Notes: generated from the letters alone by a model not told the origin. Positions 8,994-19,398 are shown, counted from the stretch's first letter. The stretch: 64,000 nucleotides of DNA from Roseovarius sp. (GCA_027493545.1 JAOSKR010000002.1:620001-684000); one strand, 5' to 3'. Numbers and translations are program-made.

Positions 8994-9970
8994 ATGAAAT
9001 GGAAGAACAGAAACCTGCGGGCGCTCGCCGACATTGTGTGCGGTAATGTCGATCACTTCTGTTATCGGTCAAGCAGCTACATCACTGAGTTTTTCGAGGA
9101 TTGCGAGCTTGACTATGCGCATGACGGGTCAACGCGATCGGCATGGATTGCGGACCGTTTAGAAGAAGTGTTGGCGCTCCCGCATCCCGGTCCAAATGTT
9201 CCGCCCGATGCATTTGTGCGCATCATTCAAAACGTCCTAGACAAGGGCGAAGCACAGGAAGATGACGCCGATCGAAGCAAGGCGCTGGCTGCGCTCAACG
9301 TGGTTCTGGCCAGCGAGGGTGGGAGGCGTTCTACGACGAGAACTCCATAGGTCAGCTTCGACATATCGCGACCAATACTGTCGCAAAGATGGCAAATCCG
9401 CATCGTCCCTTGACGACGGCCGAGATAGAGCGAAAGGATTACCTCACGGCTTACCTCGACAAATGTTCAGAGGACGAATTGATCGAGGAGGTCTTGCTTC
9501 CGCTCTTCCGGCAACTCGGTTTCAGTCGCATCACCAGCACTGGTCACAAGGACAAGGCGTTGGAATACGGCAAGGACGTGTGGATGAAGTTCACCTTGCC
9601 GACTTTTCATGTCCTCTATTTCGGGATTCAAGCCAAGAAGGGTAAGCTGGATGCATCGGGCGTAAGCACCAGCAACATCTCCGAGATTCATAATCAGGTG
9701 AACATGATGCTTGGGCACGAAATATTCGACCCCGAGCTAAATCGGCGCGTACTTGTAGATCATGCTTTTATAGTCGCAGGTGGTGAGATAACCAAGGCGG
9801 CGCGTAACTGGCTCGGGAACAAACTGGATGGGGCGAAGCGGTCTCAAATTATGTTCATGGATAGGGAAGATATACTCAACCTGTTTATTGTCACCAACCT
9901 GCCGCTTCCGAAGGGAGCCCTTCCATCACCGCCACGTGTGCATGGTTTTGAGGATGAGATACCGTTTTAG
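8994..9970 (+). CDS. Putative AbiJ-like/Mrr-like nuclease protein, interrupted by one base
   Basis: Two adjacent open segments (8994-9350, and the frame containing 9389-9970) join into one protein of about 325 residues if a single base is added at about 9316-9323; the joined junction reads WEAFYDENSIGQLRHIATNT. The N-terminal third (YRSSSYITEFFEDC, then HDGSTRSAWIADRLEEVL) resembles, from memory, the N-terminal modules of AbiJ-type abortive-infection proteins. The C-terminal half looks like an Mrr-type restriction endonuclease fold: ELIEEVLLPLFRQLGF, an Asp near residue 195 (EYGKDVWMKF), the QAKKGK motif near 213-218, and VAGGEITKAARNWL. Codon use is AT-richer than the flanks, consistent with transfer. 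Defence function is inference; an HMM search would decide. Confidence 0.7.
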
Positions 9971-10086
9971 GGTGAACTGATTTATTAGGCGAGTTTTTAA
10001 GCTGTTGTTCGTTTGATCCGTGGTCGTTTTGCGTCGAAACTGGATGTCCGGCCTCTCCATCCCACTCCCCCATCCCCCCAACAAAA

Positions 10087-10110
10087 AACGCCGCCCCCGG
10101 GGGCGGCGTT
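10087..10110 (-). terminator. Rho-independent terminator of IalB-family gene
   Basis: A perfect 24-base palindrome (12-base arms, GC-rich) lies just after the stop codon of the minus-strand gene. Read on that strand it is followed by a run of six T. On the plus strand it also lies after the island gene and might act on both. Confidence 0.85.
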
Positions 10111-10115
10111 CTTCG

Positions 10116-10750
10116 TCACTCCATCGCGGCGGTGCCTCGGTTCGGGGCGACCGAGACGTTCTCATACGCCTTGGTGAAACCCTTGAGCGAGGCGTCGATC
10201 ACCACCCGCTGGTCGGGGGCCTGGGCCGGCACGATGGTCAGGCGCGCCTTTTCGCCGGACTTGAACGCGTCGATGTCGGCCTGGCTGAAGCCGATGCGGG
10301 CAAAACAGCCCACCATCGAGCAGAACGAGAAGTTGTAGGCCTTGGCGCTGCTCTCGTCGACGGCGATCCTCAGCCCTTGCGGCAGGAGCGTGCCGAGCGG
10401 CACCACGATGGTGGCGCCGGCCACCGCCTCGCCGTTCTCGGGCAGCTTGAAGAGGCTGAACTCGGCCACCGGGTTGCCGGCATCCTCGCGCAAAAGCTGG
10501 TACATCTGGCAGGGGTCTTCCTCGGCCTCGGTGCGGAAGCACTGCAACTGCCAGCTGCCATAGGTCTCCTTGATGTAGGAGGCGTCCTCGCGCACCTCCT
10601 GACCCATGTCGAGCCCGGGATCGGCGGCCGTGCCCTCTTCGGCGGCAACGGCGTCGTCCTGGGGGGCGCGGCGGTGTCGTCTTGCGCGAAGGCGGCGCCA
10701 CCGGCGGCCAGAAGCGCGACAAGCGGCAGGGTGGTCAGCAATCTGGACAT
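10116..10750 (-). CDS. Invasion-associated locus B (IalB) family protein, interrupted by one base
   Basis: A secreted protein of about 211 residues in the IalB family, periplasmic or surface proteins named from Bartonella and widespread in free-living alphaproteobacteria, where the role is unclear. The signal peptide (MSRLLTTLPLVALLAAGGAA) is in one frame and the mature domain in another; adding one base to the G6 run at 10661-10666 joins them. The mature part has the family pattern WQLQCFRTEAEEDPCQMYQL and a later Cys pair (FCSMVGCFARIGF). An Ala/Asp/Glu-rich linker lies around the break. The terminator at 10087-10110 closes the transcript. Confidence 0.85.
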
Positions 10751-11195
10751 GAAATCCCCGTATGGTTGGTTGGCGGTCTGCCGGCCGCCGATGACCGGCG
10801 CCGGGTCGTGCTGGCGCGGATAAAACCGCACCCGTTGCCGAGTTGCAAGGCTTTCCGCCACGGCGCGCGTTGCCATCCCGAAACCCCGAGGTCCGTCCGG
10901 GGCAGGGTCGGCGAACCAGGATCCTCACAAAGGAAAAGAGACCTCTCGGCCCCTTTTCCAACTTCTCCCCGCCGGACTGGCCGACTTAGTGATTGGGCCG
11001 AACGCTATGACAGTTACCGCTATCCGTCAACAGCCATAATTGCGGATTTTCACATGCCGGACGCCCGCCCGCGCGCCCGCGAATCCGGCCCGGAAAAAAG
11101 GCCGCACCGATGGCGCGGCCAGTCTGACAGGGAGGAAGTCGCCCCCGGATACGCGAAGCCCGCACGACCCGGGGACGCATTGAGGGTGGCAGGGA
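10751..11195. other. Divergent intergenic region
   Basis: About 445 bases separate the IalB-family gene and the HerA-like gene. Contents I can support are a short inverted repeat (GGAAAAG at 10932-10938 with CTTTTCC at 10953-10959) and a terminator-like hairpin on the minus strand at 11094-11120. No protein-coding frame is convincing. Confidence 0.45.
11094..11120 (-). terminator. Orphan intrinsic terminator on minus strand
   Basis: On the minus strand GGCCGC, a 9-base loop, GCGGCC, then TTTTTT form a canonical intrinsic terminator. No minus-strand gene ends here; the nearest one begins at 10750 and reads away. It could end a short antisense or small RNA transcribed from the start region of the HerA-like gene. 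Confidence 0.5.
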
Positions 11196-12794
11196 ATGGT
11201 TAACTTTGTATGGTCAAAACGTGAAAAAACCACGACGGGGGCGAAGACCTTGACAAACGGCATCTTTCTGGGCGGCGGCGGCGAGGGCTACGCCGTCCCG
11301 CAGCATCTGGCGCTGGGCTACGCCAACCGCCACGGGCTCATTGCCGGGGCCACCGGGACCGGCAAGACCGTGACGCTGCAGATCCTGGCCGAAGGGTTCT
11401 CGGCCGCCGGCGTGCCGGTCTTCGCGGCGGATGTGAAGGGCGACCTGTCGGGCCTCGCCGCCGCCGGCAGCGCCGCCTTCAAGCTGCACGATGCCTTTGC
11501 CAGCCGCGCCGCAACCATCGGGCTCGAGGATTACCGCTATGAGGCGTTCCCGGTCACCTTCTGGGACCTCTTCGGCCAGCAGGGCCACCCGGTGCGCACC
11601 ACCGTGGCCGAGATGGGCCCGCTGCTGCTGTCGCGGCTGATGCAGCTCACCGAGGCGCAGGAGGGGGTGATGAACATCGCCTTCCGCGTCGCCGACGAGG
11701 AGGGCATGCCGCTGCTCGATCTCAAGGACCTGCAGGCGCTGCTGGTCTGGGTGGGCGAGAACCGCGCGGCGCTGTCGCTGCGCTACGGCAACGTCTCGCC
11801 GCAGTCGGTGGGGGCGATCCAGCGCGCGCTGATGGTGCTGGAAAACCAGGGCGGGGCGGGGTTCTTCGGCGAGCCGGCGCTCGATCTGGCAGATCTGATG
11901 ATGACGGACGCGGCCGGGCGCGGGCGCATCAACATCCTCGCCGCCGACCGGCTGATGGGGGCGCCGAGGCTCTACGCGACCTTCCTGTTGTGGCTGCTGT
12001 CGGAGCTCTTCGAGACCCTGCCCGAGGTGGGCGATCCGGATAAGCCGAAGCTGGTCTTTTTCTTCGACGAGGCGCATCTGCTTTTCGACGACGCGCCCAA
12101 GGCGCTGGTGGACAAGGTCGAACAGGTGGCGCGGCTCATTCGATCCAAGGGGGTGGGGGTCTATTTCGTCACCCAGAACCCCGACGACATCCCCGAGGAC
12201 ATCCTCGGCCAGCTCGGCAACCGGGTGCAGCACGCGCTGCGCGCGTTTACCGCCCGCGACCGCAAGGCCCTGAAACGCGCGGCCGAAACCTATCGCCCCA
12301 ATCCGCGGTTCGATACGGCGGACGCGATCCGCGACGTGGGCGTGGGCGAGGCGGTGACCTCGACGCTCGAGGCCAAGGGCGCGCCGGGCGTGGTCGAGCG
12401 CACACTGATCCGCCCGCCATCCTCCAAACTGGGGCCGGTTGGCCCGACAGAGCGCGCGGCGGTCATGGCGGCCTCGCCGGTGGCGGGCAAGTACGACACC
12501 ACGCAGGACAGGCATTCGGCCTACGAGATGCTGGCGGCGCGGGCGGCGGAAGCAGCGAAGGCAGCCGAAACCGCAGAGGCCGAGGCAGAGCAAGCGCCGC
12601 CCCGGGCGCGCGAATTCAACGCCGCGCGCCGATACAGCGGCTCGCGCGTGGCACAATCCGGCAGCCGGGCCGGGCAGGGCCTGGGCGATCGCTTCGGCGC
12701 GGCGGTGACCGACGCGGTGCTCAAGGAGATCAAGGGCACCACCGGCCGGCGCATCGTGCGCGGCATCCTCGGCGGGTTCTTCAAGGGGCGCTGA
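11196..12794 (+). CDS. HerA-like ATPase (DUF853 family)
   Basis: A hexameric DNA translocase-like ATPase of the HerA/FtsK superfamily; bacterial members with this domain have an unclear role in DNA processing. Counting from ATG 11196, the Walker A motif GATGTGKT is at residues 51-58 and the Walker B motif LVFFFDEAH at about 285-295. [19 protein letters not shown] follows the usual sensor region. The C-terminal 90 residues are Ala/Glu/Arg-rich and end in a short hydrophobic-basic tail. ATG 11196 has AGGGA abutting it, which is poor spacing. TTG 11250 begins just before [13 protein letters not shown], where family members usually start, so the true start may be there. 532 residues from ATG. Confidence 0.85.
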   Translation: MVNFVWSKREKTTTGAKTLTNGIFLGGGGEGYAVPQHLALGYANRHGLIAGATGTGKTVTLQILAEGFSAAGVPVFAADVKGDLSGLAAAGSAAFKLHDAFASRAATIGLEDYRYEAFPVTFWDLFGQQGHPVRTTVAEMGPLLLSRLMQLTEAQEGVMNIAFRVADEEGMPLLDLKDLQALLVWVGENRAALSLRYGNVSPQSVGAIQRALMVLENQGGAGFFGEPALDLADLMMTDAAGRGRINILAADRLMGAPRLYATFLLWLLSELFETLPEVGDPDKPKLVFFFDEAHLLFDDAPKALVDKVEQVARLIRSKGVGVYFVTQNPDDIPEDILGQLGNRVQHALRAFTARDRKALKRAAETYRPNPRFDTADAIRDVGVGEAVTSTLEAKGAPGVVERTLIRPPSSKLGPVGPTERAAVMAASPVAGKYDTTQDRHSAYEMLAARAAEAAKAAETAEAEAEQAPPRAREFNAARRYSGSRVAQSGSRAGQGLGDRFGAAVTDAVLKEIKGTTGRRIVRGILGGFFKGR

Positions 12795-12916
12795 GGGGGG
12801 CGGCGCGCGGTGGGGCCGTGCGCCTCTTTCATACCCGCCCCCCGATCGGGGGCCACGTGGTGGCGCCATGGGGTTCCGGCTCGGGGGCCGGGACGGGGCA
12901 GAAATGATGCCGTCCC

Positions 12917-13894
12917 TCAGGCGCGCAGTTCCCGCAGATCGGCCAGCAGCGCCTCGCAGAACGCCGTCGAGCGGCGGATGCGCGAGCGCGAGAGCGCCTT
13001 TGATTCGACCCGTACCAGCGCCTCGATGCCGACCATGAAGGGCAGCCAGATGTCGCGTTCGGCCGCGCCCAGACCGAAGGCATCGGCAAAGATCGCCAGC
13101 CCCTCGGCATCGACCCCGTAGCGCGCCCGGCCCGAGGGCAAGAGCCCCCGCCGCCCCATATGCGCCAGGAACCGCGCCATGTCCTTGACCAGCGGCAGCC
13201 GGGCCGAGCCGCCGGTGTCGATCCCGGTCAGAAGCGTGTCCTCGCTCATCAGGTTGTTGGGGTGAAAATCGCCGTGGCAGATTGCCACCCGCCAGATGCC
13301 TGTTTCGTGCGGCGCCGCGATGCGCGCCAGCTCCGTCAGGATCGCCGACTTGAGGTCGCGCAGCTCGCCAAAGCGCAGCCGCGCGAGGCCCTTTTCGGCG
13401 CGGCGGAACCAGCCCTCAAGCCGGATGTCGACGGCTTCCTCGGTGGGCGCGGTGTACGCCCGCAGCCACGCCGCCGCCGGCGGCAGCAGCGCGGTGCGCG
13501 CGCCCGGCGGCGTCTGCCAGATGCGCTGCATCAGCGGCATGCCCGGCGCGCGCTCGACCGCTACCAGCCCCAGTTCGGGCAGGTGGCAGAGCGGCGCGCA
13601 GACCCGCAGGTCGCCCGCGTTCATGTAGCCATGCGCACGGGTGATCTCGGCCCAGTCGCGGGCAGCGCTTTCGGCCGGGTTGGCGAGGTGAAAGCGGAAG
13701 ATCGCCGCCCGCCCGCCCAGCCGGCCGGCAAGGATCGCGCGCTTGCCCGGCACCACCCGGATGATCTCGTCGGGGACCGCCCCCGCCAGCGCCGGATCGC
13801 TGGCGGCTCGGGCCTCGAACGCGGCCATCAGATCGCTCAGCGCGTCCATCTGTTCGAGCGGCGAGGGGGCGGGGCGTTTCGGCATGAGCGCCAC
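12917..13894 (-). CDS. Aminoglycoside phosphotransferase-fold protein
   Basis: A 325-residue protein with the kinase-like APH fold. The catalytic motif CHGDFHPNN is at residues 206-214 (His207, Asp209, Asn213) and the metal-binding Asp226 is in LTGIDTGGSARLP. There is no sign that it confers drug resistance: the substrate pocket of this branch is unassigned and such proteins are common core genes in Rhodobacterales. ATG 13885 (MPKRP) is an alternative start. It converges with the HerA-like gene and diverges from xseB. Confidence 0.8.
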   Translation of the reverse strand: MALMPKRPAPSPLEQMDALSDLMAAFEARAASDPALAGAVPDEIIRVVPGKRAILAGRLGGRAAIFRFHLANPAESAARDWAEITRAHGYMNAGDLRVCAPLCHLPELGLVAVERAPGMPLMQRIWQTPPGARTALLPPAAAWLRAYTAPTEEAVDIRLEGWFRRAEKGLARLRFGELRDLKSAILTELARIAAPHETGIWRVAICHGDFHPNNLMSEDTLLTGIDTGGSARLPLVKDMARFLAHMGRRGLLPSGRARYGVDAEGLAIFADAFGLGAAERDIWLPFMVGIEALVRVESKALSRSRIRRSTAFCEALLADLRELRA

Positions 13895-13988
13895 GATGGC
13901 CCGAGCCCGCGGCCGCGGTCAACCGAATTGAATCCGCTGCCGCCCCCGTCTATGCTGCGGACCGAACCGGCCCCAGCAGGAAAGAGCC

Positions 13989-14252
13989 ATGCCGATGTCC
14001 CAGCCCCCCGAGCCCGCGATGACCGTATCCGAGATGACCTTCGAACAGGCGATGAAGGAACTCGAGGAGGTGGTGACCAAGCTCGAGCGGGGCGATGTCG
14101 CGCTGGAGGATTCGATCAGGCTCTATGAGCGTGGCGCGGAACTCAAGAAACGCTGCGAGGACAAGCTCAAGGCGGCCGAGGAAAAGGTCGCCACGATCAC
14201 CCTCGATGCCGAGGGCAACCCCACCGGCACCGTCCCGGCCGAAACCCCGTGA
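13989..14252 (+). CDS. xseB: Exodeoxyribonuclease VII small subunit
   Basis: An 87-residue subunit of exonuclease VII, which degrades single-stranded DNA together with XseA. The family pattern is clear: MTFEQAMKELEEVVTKLERG, then LEDSIRLYERGAELKKRCED. The real start may be the internal Met at 14019 (MTVSEMTF), because the first ten residues are non-conserved. Its stop overlaps the GTG start of ispA by four bases. The arrangement xseB-ispA-dxs is common in alphaproteobacteria. Confidence 0.95.
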   Translation: MPMSQPPEPAMTVSEMTFEQAMKELEEVVTKLERGDVALEDSIRLYERGAELKKRCEDKLKAAEEKVATITLDAEGNPTGTVPAETP

Positions 14253-15127
14253 GCGAGGCCCTGGCGGCGGCGCTTGCCGCCACGAGCGGTGCCGTCGAGG
14301 CGCATTTCGCCCGCGTTCTGGAGGGCTTCGGCAGCGACAGGGTGGCCGAAGCGATGCGCTATGCGCTCGTGGGTGGCAAGCGCATCCGCGCCTGCCTGGT
14401 GATCGAGGGCGCGCGGCTCTTCGATCAGCCCGCCGGGCGCGCGATCTGGCCGGCCTGCGCGATCGAGGCGATGCATGCCTACAGCCTCGTGCACGACGAT
14501 CTGCCCAGCATGGACGACGACGGCCTGCGCCGCGGCCGCCCGACGGTGCATGTCCGCTGGGACGAGGCCACCGCGATCCTCGCGGGCGATGCGCTGCAGG
14601 CGCTCGCCTTCGAACTGGCGGCACACCCCGAGGGAGCCGAAAGCGCGCAGGCGCGCGCCGATCTGGCGCTTGGCCTCGCGCGTGCCGCGGGCGGGAAGGG
14701 AATGGTGCTGGGCCAGGCGCTCGACATCGCCGCCGAGAGCGCGGCCGCGCCGCTGACGCTGGCCGAGATCACGGCGCTCCAGCAGGCCAAGACCGGCGCG
14801 CTCATCGGCTGGGCGGCCACCGCCGGGGCGCGCATGGCCGGCGCCGATCCCGCGCCGCTGGCCGCCTACGGGCGCGCGCTGGGGCTGGCCTTTCAGATCC
14901 AGGACGATGTCATCGACGCCACCGGTGACGCCGGGCTGGCGGGCAAGGCGGTGGGCAAGGATGCCGCCGCCGGCAAGGCGACCTTCGTCTCGCTGATGGG
15001 GATCGAGGCCGCGCGCGGGCGCGCGGCCGGGCTTGCCGAGGAGGCATGCGAGGCCCTATCGTGCCTTGGTGCGGCGGCGGAAACCTTGCGGCAACTGGCG
15101 CGGTTCGCTATTGCGCGCCATAACTGA
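14249..15127 (+). CDS. ispA: Farnesyl diphosphate synthase (polyprenyl synthetase family)
   Basis: Condenses isopentenyl and dimethylallyl diphosphate to farnesyl diphosphate. GTG start overlapping xseB (GTGA). Both Asp-rich metal motifs are present: DDLPSMDDD (Asp83-Asp84...Asp89) and QDDVID (Asp219-Asp220). GGKRIRA at 42-48 and the product-determining region before the first motif ([10 protein letters not shown]) are as in short-chain synthases. 292 residues is normal. Upstream of dxs, giving a supply line for quinones, carotenoids and undecaprenyl phosphate. Confidence 0.95.
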   Translation: MSEALAAALAATSGAVEAHFARVLEGFGSDRVAEAMRYALVGGKRIRACLVIEGARLFDQPAGRAIWPACAIEAMHAYSLVHDDLPSMDDDGLRRGRPTVHVRWDEATAILAGDALQALAFELAAHPEGAESAQARADLALGLARAAGGKGMVLGQALDIAAESAAAPLTLAEITALQQAKTGALIGWAATAGARMAGADPAPLAAYGRALGLAFQIQDDVIDATGDAGLAGKAVGKDAAAGKATFVSLMGIEAARGRAAGLAEEACEALSCLGAAAETLRQLARFAIARHN

Positions 15128-15152
15128 CCGCCCGCGGCACCGCGAGAAGGGA

Positions 15153-17087
15153 ATGCCCGTGTCCGATCGCCCCGAAACACCCCTGCTCGACAGCGTGCGC
15201 AGCCCCGCCGATCTGCGGCAGATGACCGAGGCGGAGCTTGTCCAGCTGGCGCAGGAGTTGCGCGCCGAGACCATCTCGGCGGTCTCCGAGACCGGCGGGC
15301 ATCTGGGTGCCGGGCTCGGCGTGGTCGAGCTGACGGTGGCGCTGCATGCGGTCTTCGACACCCCCCGCGACAAGCTGATCTGGGATGTGAGCCACCAGAG
15401 TTATCCCCACAAGATCCTGACCGGGCGGCGCGACCGCATCCGCACCCTGCGCCAGAAAGGCGGGCTTTCGGGTTTCACCCGGCGCACCGAGAGCCCCTAC
15501 GACCCGTTTGGCGCGGCGCATTCCTCGACCTCGATCAGCGCCGCGCTGGGCTTTGCCGTGGCGCGCGATCTGGGCGGGGTGTGCGAGACCGGCCACGGCG
15601 ACGCCATCGCGGTGATCGGCGACGGCGCGATGAGCGCGGGCATGGCGTTCGAGGCGATGAACAACGCCGGGGCGTTGAAAAAGCGCCTGATCGTCATCCT
15701 CAACGACAACGAGATGTCGATCGCGCCGCCGGTGGGGGCGCTCTCGGCGCATCTGTCGCGGCTTTACGCCGGCGCGCCCTACCAGGAATTCAAGGCCGCC
15801 GCCAAGGGTGCGGTGTCGCTCCTGCCCGAGCCCTTCCGCATCGGCGCGCAGCGCGCCAAGGAGATGCTCAAGGGGCTCGCGGTGGGCGGCACGCTCTTCG
15901 AGGAACTCGGGTTTTCCTATGTCGGCCCCATCGACGGGCACGACATGGGCCAGCTGCTGCCGGTTCTGCGCACGGTCCGGGCGCGCGCCACCGGCCCGAC
16001 GCTGGTGCATGTGCTGACGAAAAAGGGCAAGGGCTACGCCCCGGCCGAGCGGGCCCGCGACGGCGGTCACGCCACCGCGAAGTTCGACGTCGTGACCGGC
16101 GAGCAGAAGAAGAAGCCCTCGAACGCGCCGAGCTATACCCGCGTCTTCGCCGAGGCGCTGATCGAGGAGGCCGCGCGCGACGACCGCATCTGCGCCATCA
16201 CCGCGGCGATGCCCGGCGGCACCGGGCTCGACCTGTTCGAGGCGCGCTATCCCTCGCGCTGCTTTGATGTCGGCATCGCCGAGCAGCACGCCGTGACCTT
16301 CGCCGGCGGTCTGGCGGCGGGGGGGATGAAACCCTTCTGCGCGCTCTATTCGACGTTTCTGCAGCGCGGCTACGACCAGGTGGTGCACGACATTGCGCTC
16401 CAGGGTCTGCCGGTGCGCTTTGCCATCGACCGCGCGGGGCTGGTGGGTGCCGACGGGCCGACCCATGCCGGCAGCTTCGACATCGCCTATCTCGCCTGCC
16501 TGCCGGGCATGACGGTGATGGCCGCGGCCGACGAGGCGGAACTCAAGCACATGGTCGCCACCGCCGCCGCCCATGACACCGGGCCGATCGCCTTCCGCTA
16601 TCCGCGCGGCGAGGGCGAAGGCGTCGAGATGCCCGAGCGCGGCGAGGTGCTGGAGATCGGCAAGGGCCGCATCATCGCGCAGGGCGCGCGGGTGGCCATC
16701 CTGTCATTCGGCACCCGGCTGGGCGAGGTGCGCCGCGCCGCCGAGGCGCTGGCGCAGAAGGGCATCGTGCCCACGATTGCCGACGCGCGTTTCGCCAAGC
16801 CGCTCGACACGGGCCTGGTGCTCGATCTGGCCGCGCGCCACGAGGCGCTGATCACCATCGAGGAGGGCTCCATCGGCGGCTTCGGCAGCCATGTCGCCCA
16901 GTGCCTGGCCGAAAGCGGCGTCTTTGACGGCGGGCTGAAGTTTCGCTCGATGGTGCTGCCCGACATCTTCATCGATCAGTCGGACCCGGCCGACATGTAC
17001 GCCACAGCCCGGCTCAACGCCCCCGATATCGAGGCCAGGGTGCTGGAGGTTCTGGGGGTTGCGTCGCTCAAGGACAAGCGCGCCTGA
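15153..17087 (+). CDS. dxs: 1-deoxy-D-xylulose-5-phosphate synthase
   Basis: The first enzyme of the non-mevalonate isoprenoid pathway, joining pyruvate and glyceraldehyde 3-phosphate with thiamine diphosphate; it also feeds thiamine and pyridoxal synthesis. ATG 15153 is preceded by GAGAAGG and gives 644 residues, the usual length; the frame is open upstream to 15033 but overlaps ispA. The thiamine-binding motif [18 protein letters not shown] is present, as are the transketolase pyrimidine domain ([19 protein letters not shown]) and the C-terminal domain ([16 protein letters not shown]). A likely operon with xseB and ispA. Confidence 0.97.
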   Translation: MPVSDRPETPLLDSVRSPADLRQMTEAELVQLAQELRAETISAVSETGGHLGAGLGVVELTVALHAVFDTPRDKLIWDVSHQSYPHKILTGRRDRIRTLRQKGGLSGFTRRTESPYDPFGAAHSSTSISAALGFAVARDLGGVCETGHGDAIAVIGDGAMSAGMAFEAMNNAGALKKRLIVILNDNEMSIAPPVGALSAHLSRLYAGAPYQEFKAAAKGAVSLLPEPFRIGAQRAKEMLKGLAVGGTLFEELGFSYVGPIDGHDMGQLLPVLRTVRARATGPTLVHVLTKKGKGYAPAERARDGGHATAKFDVVTGEQKKKPSNAPSYTRVFAEALIEEAARDDRICAITAAMPGGTGLDLFEARYPSRCFDVGIAEQHAVTFAGGLAAGGMKPFCALYSTFLQRGYDQVVHDIALQGLPVRFAIDRAGLVGADGPTHAGSFDIAYLACLPGMTVMAAADEAELKHMVATAAAHDTGPIAFRYPRGEGEGVEMPERGEVLEIGKGRIIAQGARVAILSFGTRLGEVRRAAEALAQKGIVPTIADARFAKPLDTGLVLDLAARHEALITIEEGSIGGFGSHVAQCLAESGVFDGGLKFRSMVLPDIFIDQSDPADMYATARLNAPDIEARVLEVLGVASLKDKRA

Positions 17088-17126
17088 AGCGGATGTGGTG
17101 ATGACCCATGGCGATGCCGCGGACCA

Positions 17127-17160
17127 GCCTCCGGCGGGGGTGTTCGCAACCTTGAAGAAG
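17127..17160. repeat. Half copy of dispersed intergenic repeat (family D)
   Basis: Begins GCCTCCGGCGGGGGTGTT and ends CTTGAAGAAG, resembling the left arm of the repeat at 36554-36638. It lies in the gap between dxs and the convergent methyltransferase gene. Confidence 0.4.
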
Positions 17161-17354
17161 CGGCCGGACTAGCTCTTGCCGGCGTCTTTGCGGTTCCTCG
17201 GACCCCAAGAGATATCGGCAAGGTATGTGCGAGGAAACGAGGGCGAGGCCTGCCGGGGCAGGCAGGCGCTCGTCCGGAGATGTCGCCGGGCGGGGTGGTG
17301 CACCGGCGCAGCGGATCCGCGCGGGCGGAGCGCCGGTTTCCCCGTGACCCGGGC

Positions 17355-18422
17355 TCAGGCGCGGCGGCGCCGGCGTGCGCCCGCGCGCCCGCCCCGGCCG
17401 CCCGCAGCCTCTTCGCCCGGTTTTGGCGGCGCCTTGTTGAACCGGATCCAGGCGCTGCCATGCGGGTCGTTGTTGGTCAGGAAGTTGGCGGCGCGGATCG
17501 CCTCCATCTCGGTGCCCGGGCGGGGTTTGGTCGAGCCCAGACCGAAGAGCTGGCAGAAGGTCTCGTCGTCCATGTCCTCGGGCAGCATGATCCCGGCCTC
17601 GGCGACCTCGGCCCGCTTGGCGGCGATCTCGGAGGGTTTCACCGGCAGCGCCACCGGGTTCATGATGGCGCTGGTCATGCCCGCGCCCATCGCCATCGGC
17701 AGGAAGGCGTTGTTGATGCCGTGACGGTTGGGCAGTCCGAAGCTGACGTTGGAGGCGCCGCAGGTGGTGTTCACACCCAGCTCCTCGCGCAGGCGGCGGA
17801 CAAGGGCGAAGACCTGCAACCCGGCGGTGGCCATCGCGCCGATCGGCATGACCAGCGGATCGACCACGATGTCGTGGGCGGGGATGCCGAAATCGGCGGC
17901 GCGCTCGACGATCTTCTTTGCGACGGCAAAACGCACGTCGGGGTCTTCGGAAATGCCGGTGTCGTCGTTCGAGATCGCGACCACGGGGACGTTGTATTTC
18001 TTGACCAGCGGCAGCACCAGTTCGAGCCGCTCCTCCTCGCCGGTGACCGAGTTCAGGAGCGGCCGGCCATGCGCGGCGGCGAGTCCCGCCTCGAGCGCGC
18101 CGGGCACCGAGCTGTCGATGCAAAGCGGCACATCGACCAGCCCCTGCACCAGCTCGACCATCTTGGTCATCAGCGGCGGTTCGGTCTGGTTGGGATCGGG
18201 GTTGGAGTTGTAGACCACGCCGGCGTTGATATCGAGCACCGTGGCGCCGGCCTCGACCTGCGCCACCGCATCCGATTCCACACTCGAGAAGTCGCCGGCC
18301 TCGAGTTCGATGGCCAGCTTCTTGCGGCCGGTGGGGTTGATCCGTTCTCCGATGACGCAGAACGGCTGGTCAAATCCGATCACGGTGGTTCTGGTCTTGC
18401 TCTCGACAATGGTGCGCGTCAT
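17355..18422 (-). CDS. Methyltetrahydrofolate:corrinoid methyltransferase
   Basis: A pterin-binding TIM-barrel protein of 355 residues that moves a methyl group between tetrahydrofolate and a corrinoid protein, related to AcsE and to the pterin domain of MetH. Visible signatures are CVIGERINPTGRKKL near the N-terminus, VLDINAGVVYNSNPDP, CIDSSVPGALEAGL and VVDPLVMPIGAMA. The start has AAGGA upstream. The C-terminal tail is a low-complexity Gly/Ala/Arg stretch that could reflect a base error near the end. It lies 11 bases downstream of a methylenetetrahydrofolate-reductase-like gene. The methyl donor (betaine, dimethylglycine or another) is not evident. Confidence 0.85.
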   Translation of the reverse strand: MTRTIVESKTRTTVIGFDQPFCVIGERINPTGRKKLAIELEAGDFSSVESDAVAQVEAGATVLDINAGVVYNSNPDPNQTEPPLMTKMVELVQGLVDVPLCIDSSVPGALEAGLAAAHGRPLLNSVTGEEERLELVLPLVKKYNVPVVAISNDDTGISEDPDVRFAVAKKIVERAADFGIPAHDIVVDPLVMPIGAMATAGLQVFALVRRLREELGVNTTCGASNVSFGLPNRHGINNAFLPMAMGAGMTSAIMNPVALPVKPSEIAAKRAEVAEAGIMLPEDMDDETFCQLFGLGSTKPRPGTEMEAIRAANFLTNNDPHGSAWIRFNKAPPKPGEEAAGGRGGRAGARRRRRA

Positions 18423-18433
18423 GCAGGTGTCCT

Positions 18434-19369
18434 TCAACTCGCGTTGGCGGGTTTGGCGGCAGAGCCGCCGTTCTCGGTGACCCAGTTGGCGTTGGCCTTG
18501 ATACCCCCCAACGGAAAGAAATGCACGGCCGCGATGTTGAAGTCGGGATGCGCGGCCTTGTGGGCGGCAAGCCGGGTCAGCACCTCGGTGGGCTCGTAGG
18601 GCATCATCAGCTTGGAAATGTCCATGGCGCGCTTTTGCAGCACCTTGAGCGACGGGCCGACGCCGCAGGCGATGGCGAACTTGATCATCGTCTGCAGCTT
18701 CGCCGGTCCGGCGATGCCGATATGAACGGGCAGGTCGATGCCTTCGGCGCCAAGCCCGTCGACCCAGGCGATGATCGGCCCCGGATCGAAGGCGAACTGG
18801 GTGATGATCGCCATTTTCGCGTCGGTGCGTTCGGAAAACTTCTGCTTCCACATCAGTGCCGCATCGACATTGGCGCTGCCGCCCTTGGGGTCGATGTCGC
18901 GGTTGCCCTCGGGGTGTCCCGCCACGTGCAGGCGGGTGAACCCGGCGCGGTCGAACGCCCCGCTTTCCAGCAGCTGCATCGAATCGCGGTAATCGCCATG
19001 GGGCCTGGCCACGCCACCGGCAAGCAGCAGCGCCTGATCGACGCCGGCCTCGCCCTGATAGCGCGCGATCCAGTCGTCGAGCATCGCCCGGTCCCTGATG
19101 ATGCGGGCCGGGAAATGCGGCATCACCTTGTAGCCCTCACCGGCCAGGCGGCGCGCGGTGGCGACCATGTCGTCGATCGGGACGCCCTCGATATGGGCGA
19201 TGTAGACCCGGGTGCCCGCCGGCAGCAGGGCGCGGAAATCCTCGACCTTCTCGGCGGTGCGCGGCATCACCTCGATGGAGTACCCCGCCAGGAACGCCTC
19301 CAGCTCGGGGTTGACCGCGCCGGGCGTGGCGGCGGGTTTTTCACGTCTCTTGAAGTTCAGCAGAGCCAT
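18434..19369 (-). CDS. Methylenetetrahydrofolate reductase-like protein
   Basis: A 311-residue protein of the MetF-like TIM-barrel family, reducing methylene- to methyltetrahydrofolate or running the reverse. Family features are IEVMPRTAEKVEDF, GEGYKVMPHFPARII, LLLAGGVARPHGDYRDSM and ITQFAFDPGPII. The start is supported by GGGAGG. It sits between a small virulence-factor-family gene and a corrinoid methyltransferase with short spacing, so all three are one transcript. This arrangement suggests oxidation of methyl groups through tetrahydrofolate rather than methionine synthesis. Confidence 0.85.
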   Translation of the reverse strand: MALLNFKRREKPAATPGAVNPELEAFLAGYSIEVMPRTAEKVEDFRALLPAGTRVYIAHIEGVPIDDMVATARRLAGEGYKVMPHFPARIIRDRAMLDDWIARYQGEAGVDQALLLAGGVARPHGDYRDSMQLLESGAFDRAGFTRLHVAGHPEGNRDIDPKGGSANVDAALMWKQKFSERTDAKMAIITQFAFDPGPIIAWVDGLGAEGIDLPVHIGIAGPAKLQTMIKFAIACGVGPSLKVLQKRAMDISKLMMPYEPTEVLTRLAAHKAAHPDFNIAAVHFFPLGGIKANANWVTENGGSAAKPANAS

Positions 19370-19398
19370 TGCGGCCTCCCATAGAGCTGATACGGGCC

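Noticed and set aside
8836..10086. Prophage or integrative element
   Set aside because: No integrase, attachment repeat or tRNA flank; only one gene of unusual composition.
12917..13894. Antibiotic (aminoglycoside) resistance gene
   Set aside because: Only the general APH fold is shown; gene context is core and no mobile element is nearby.
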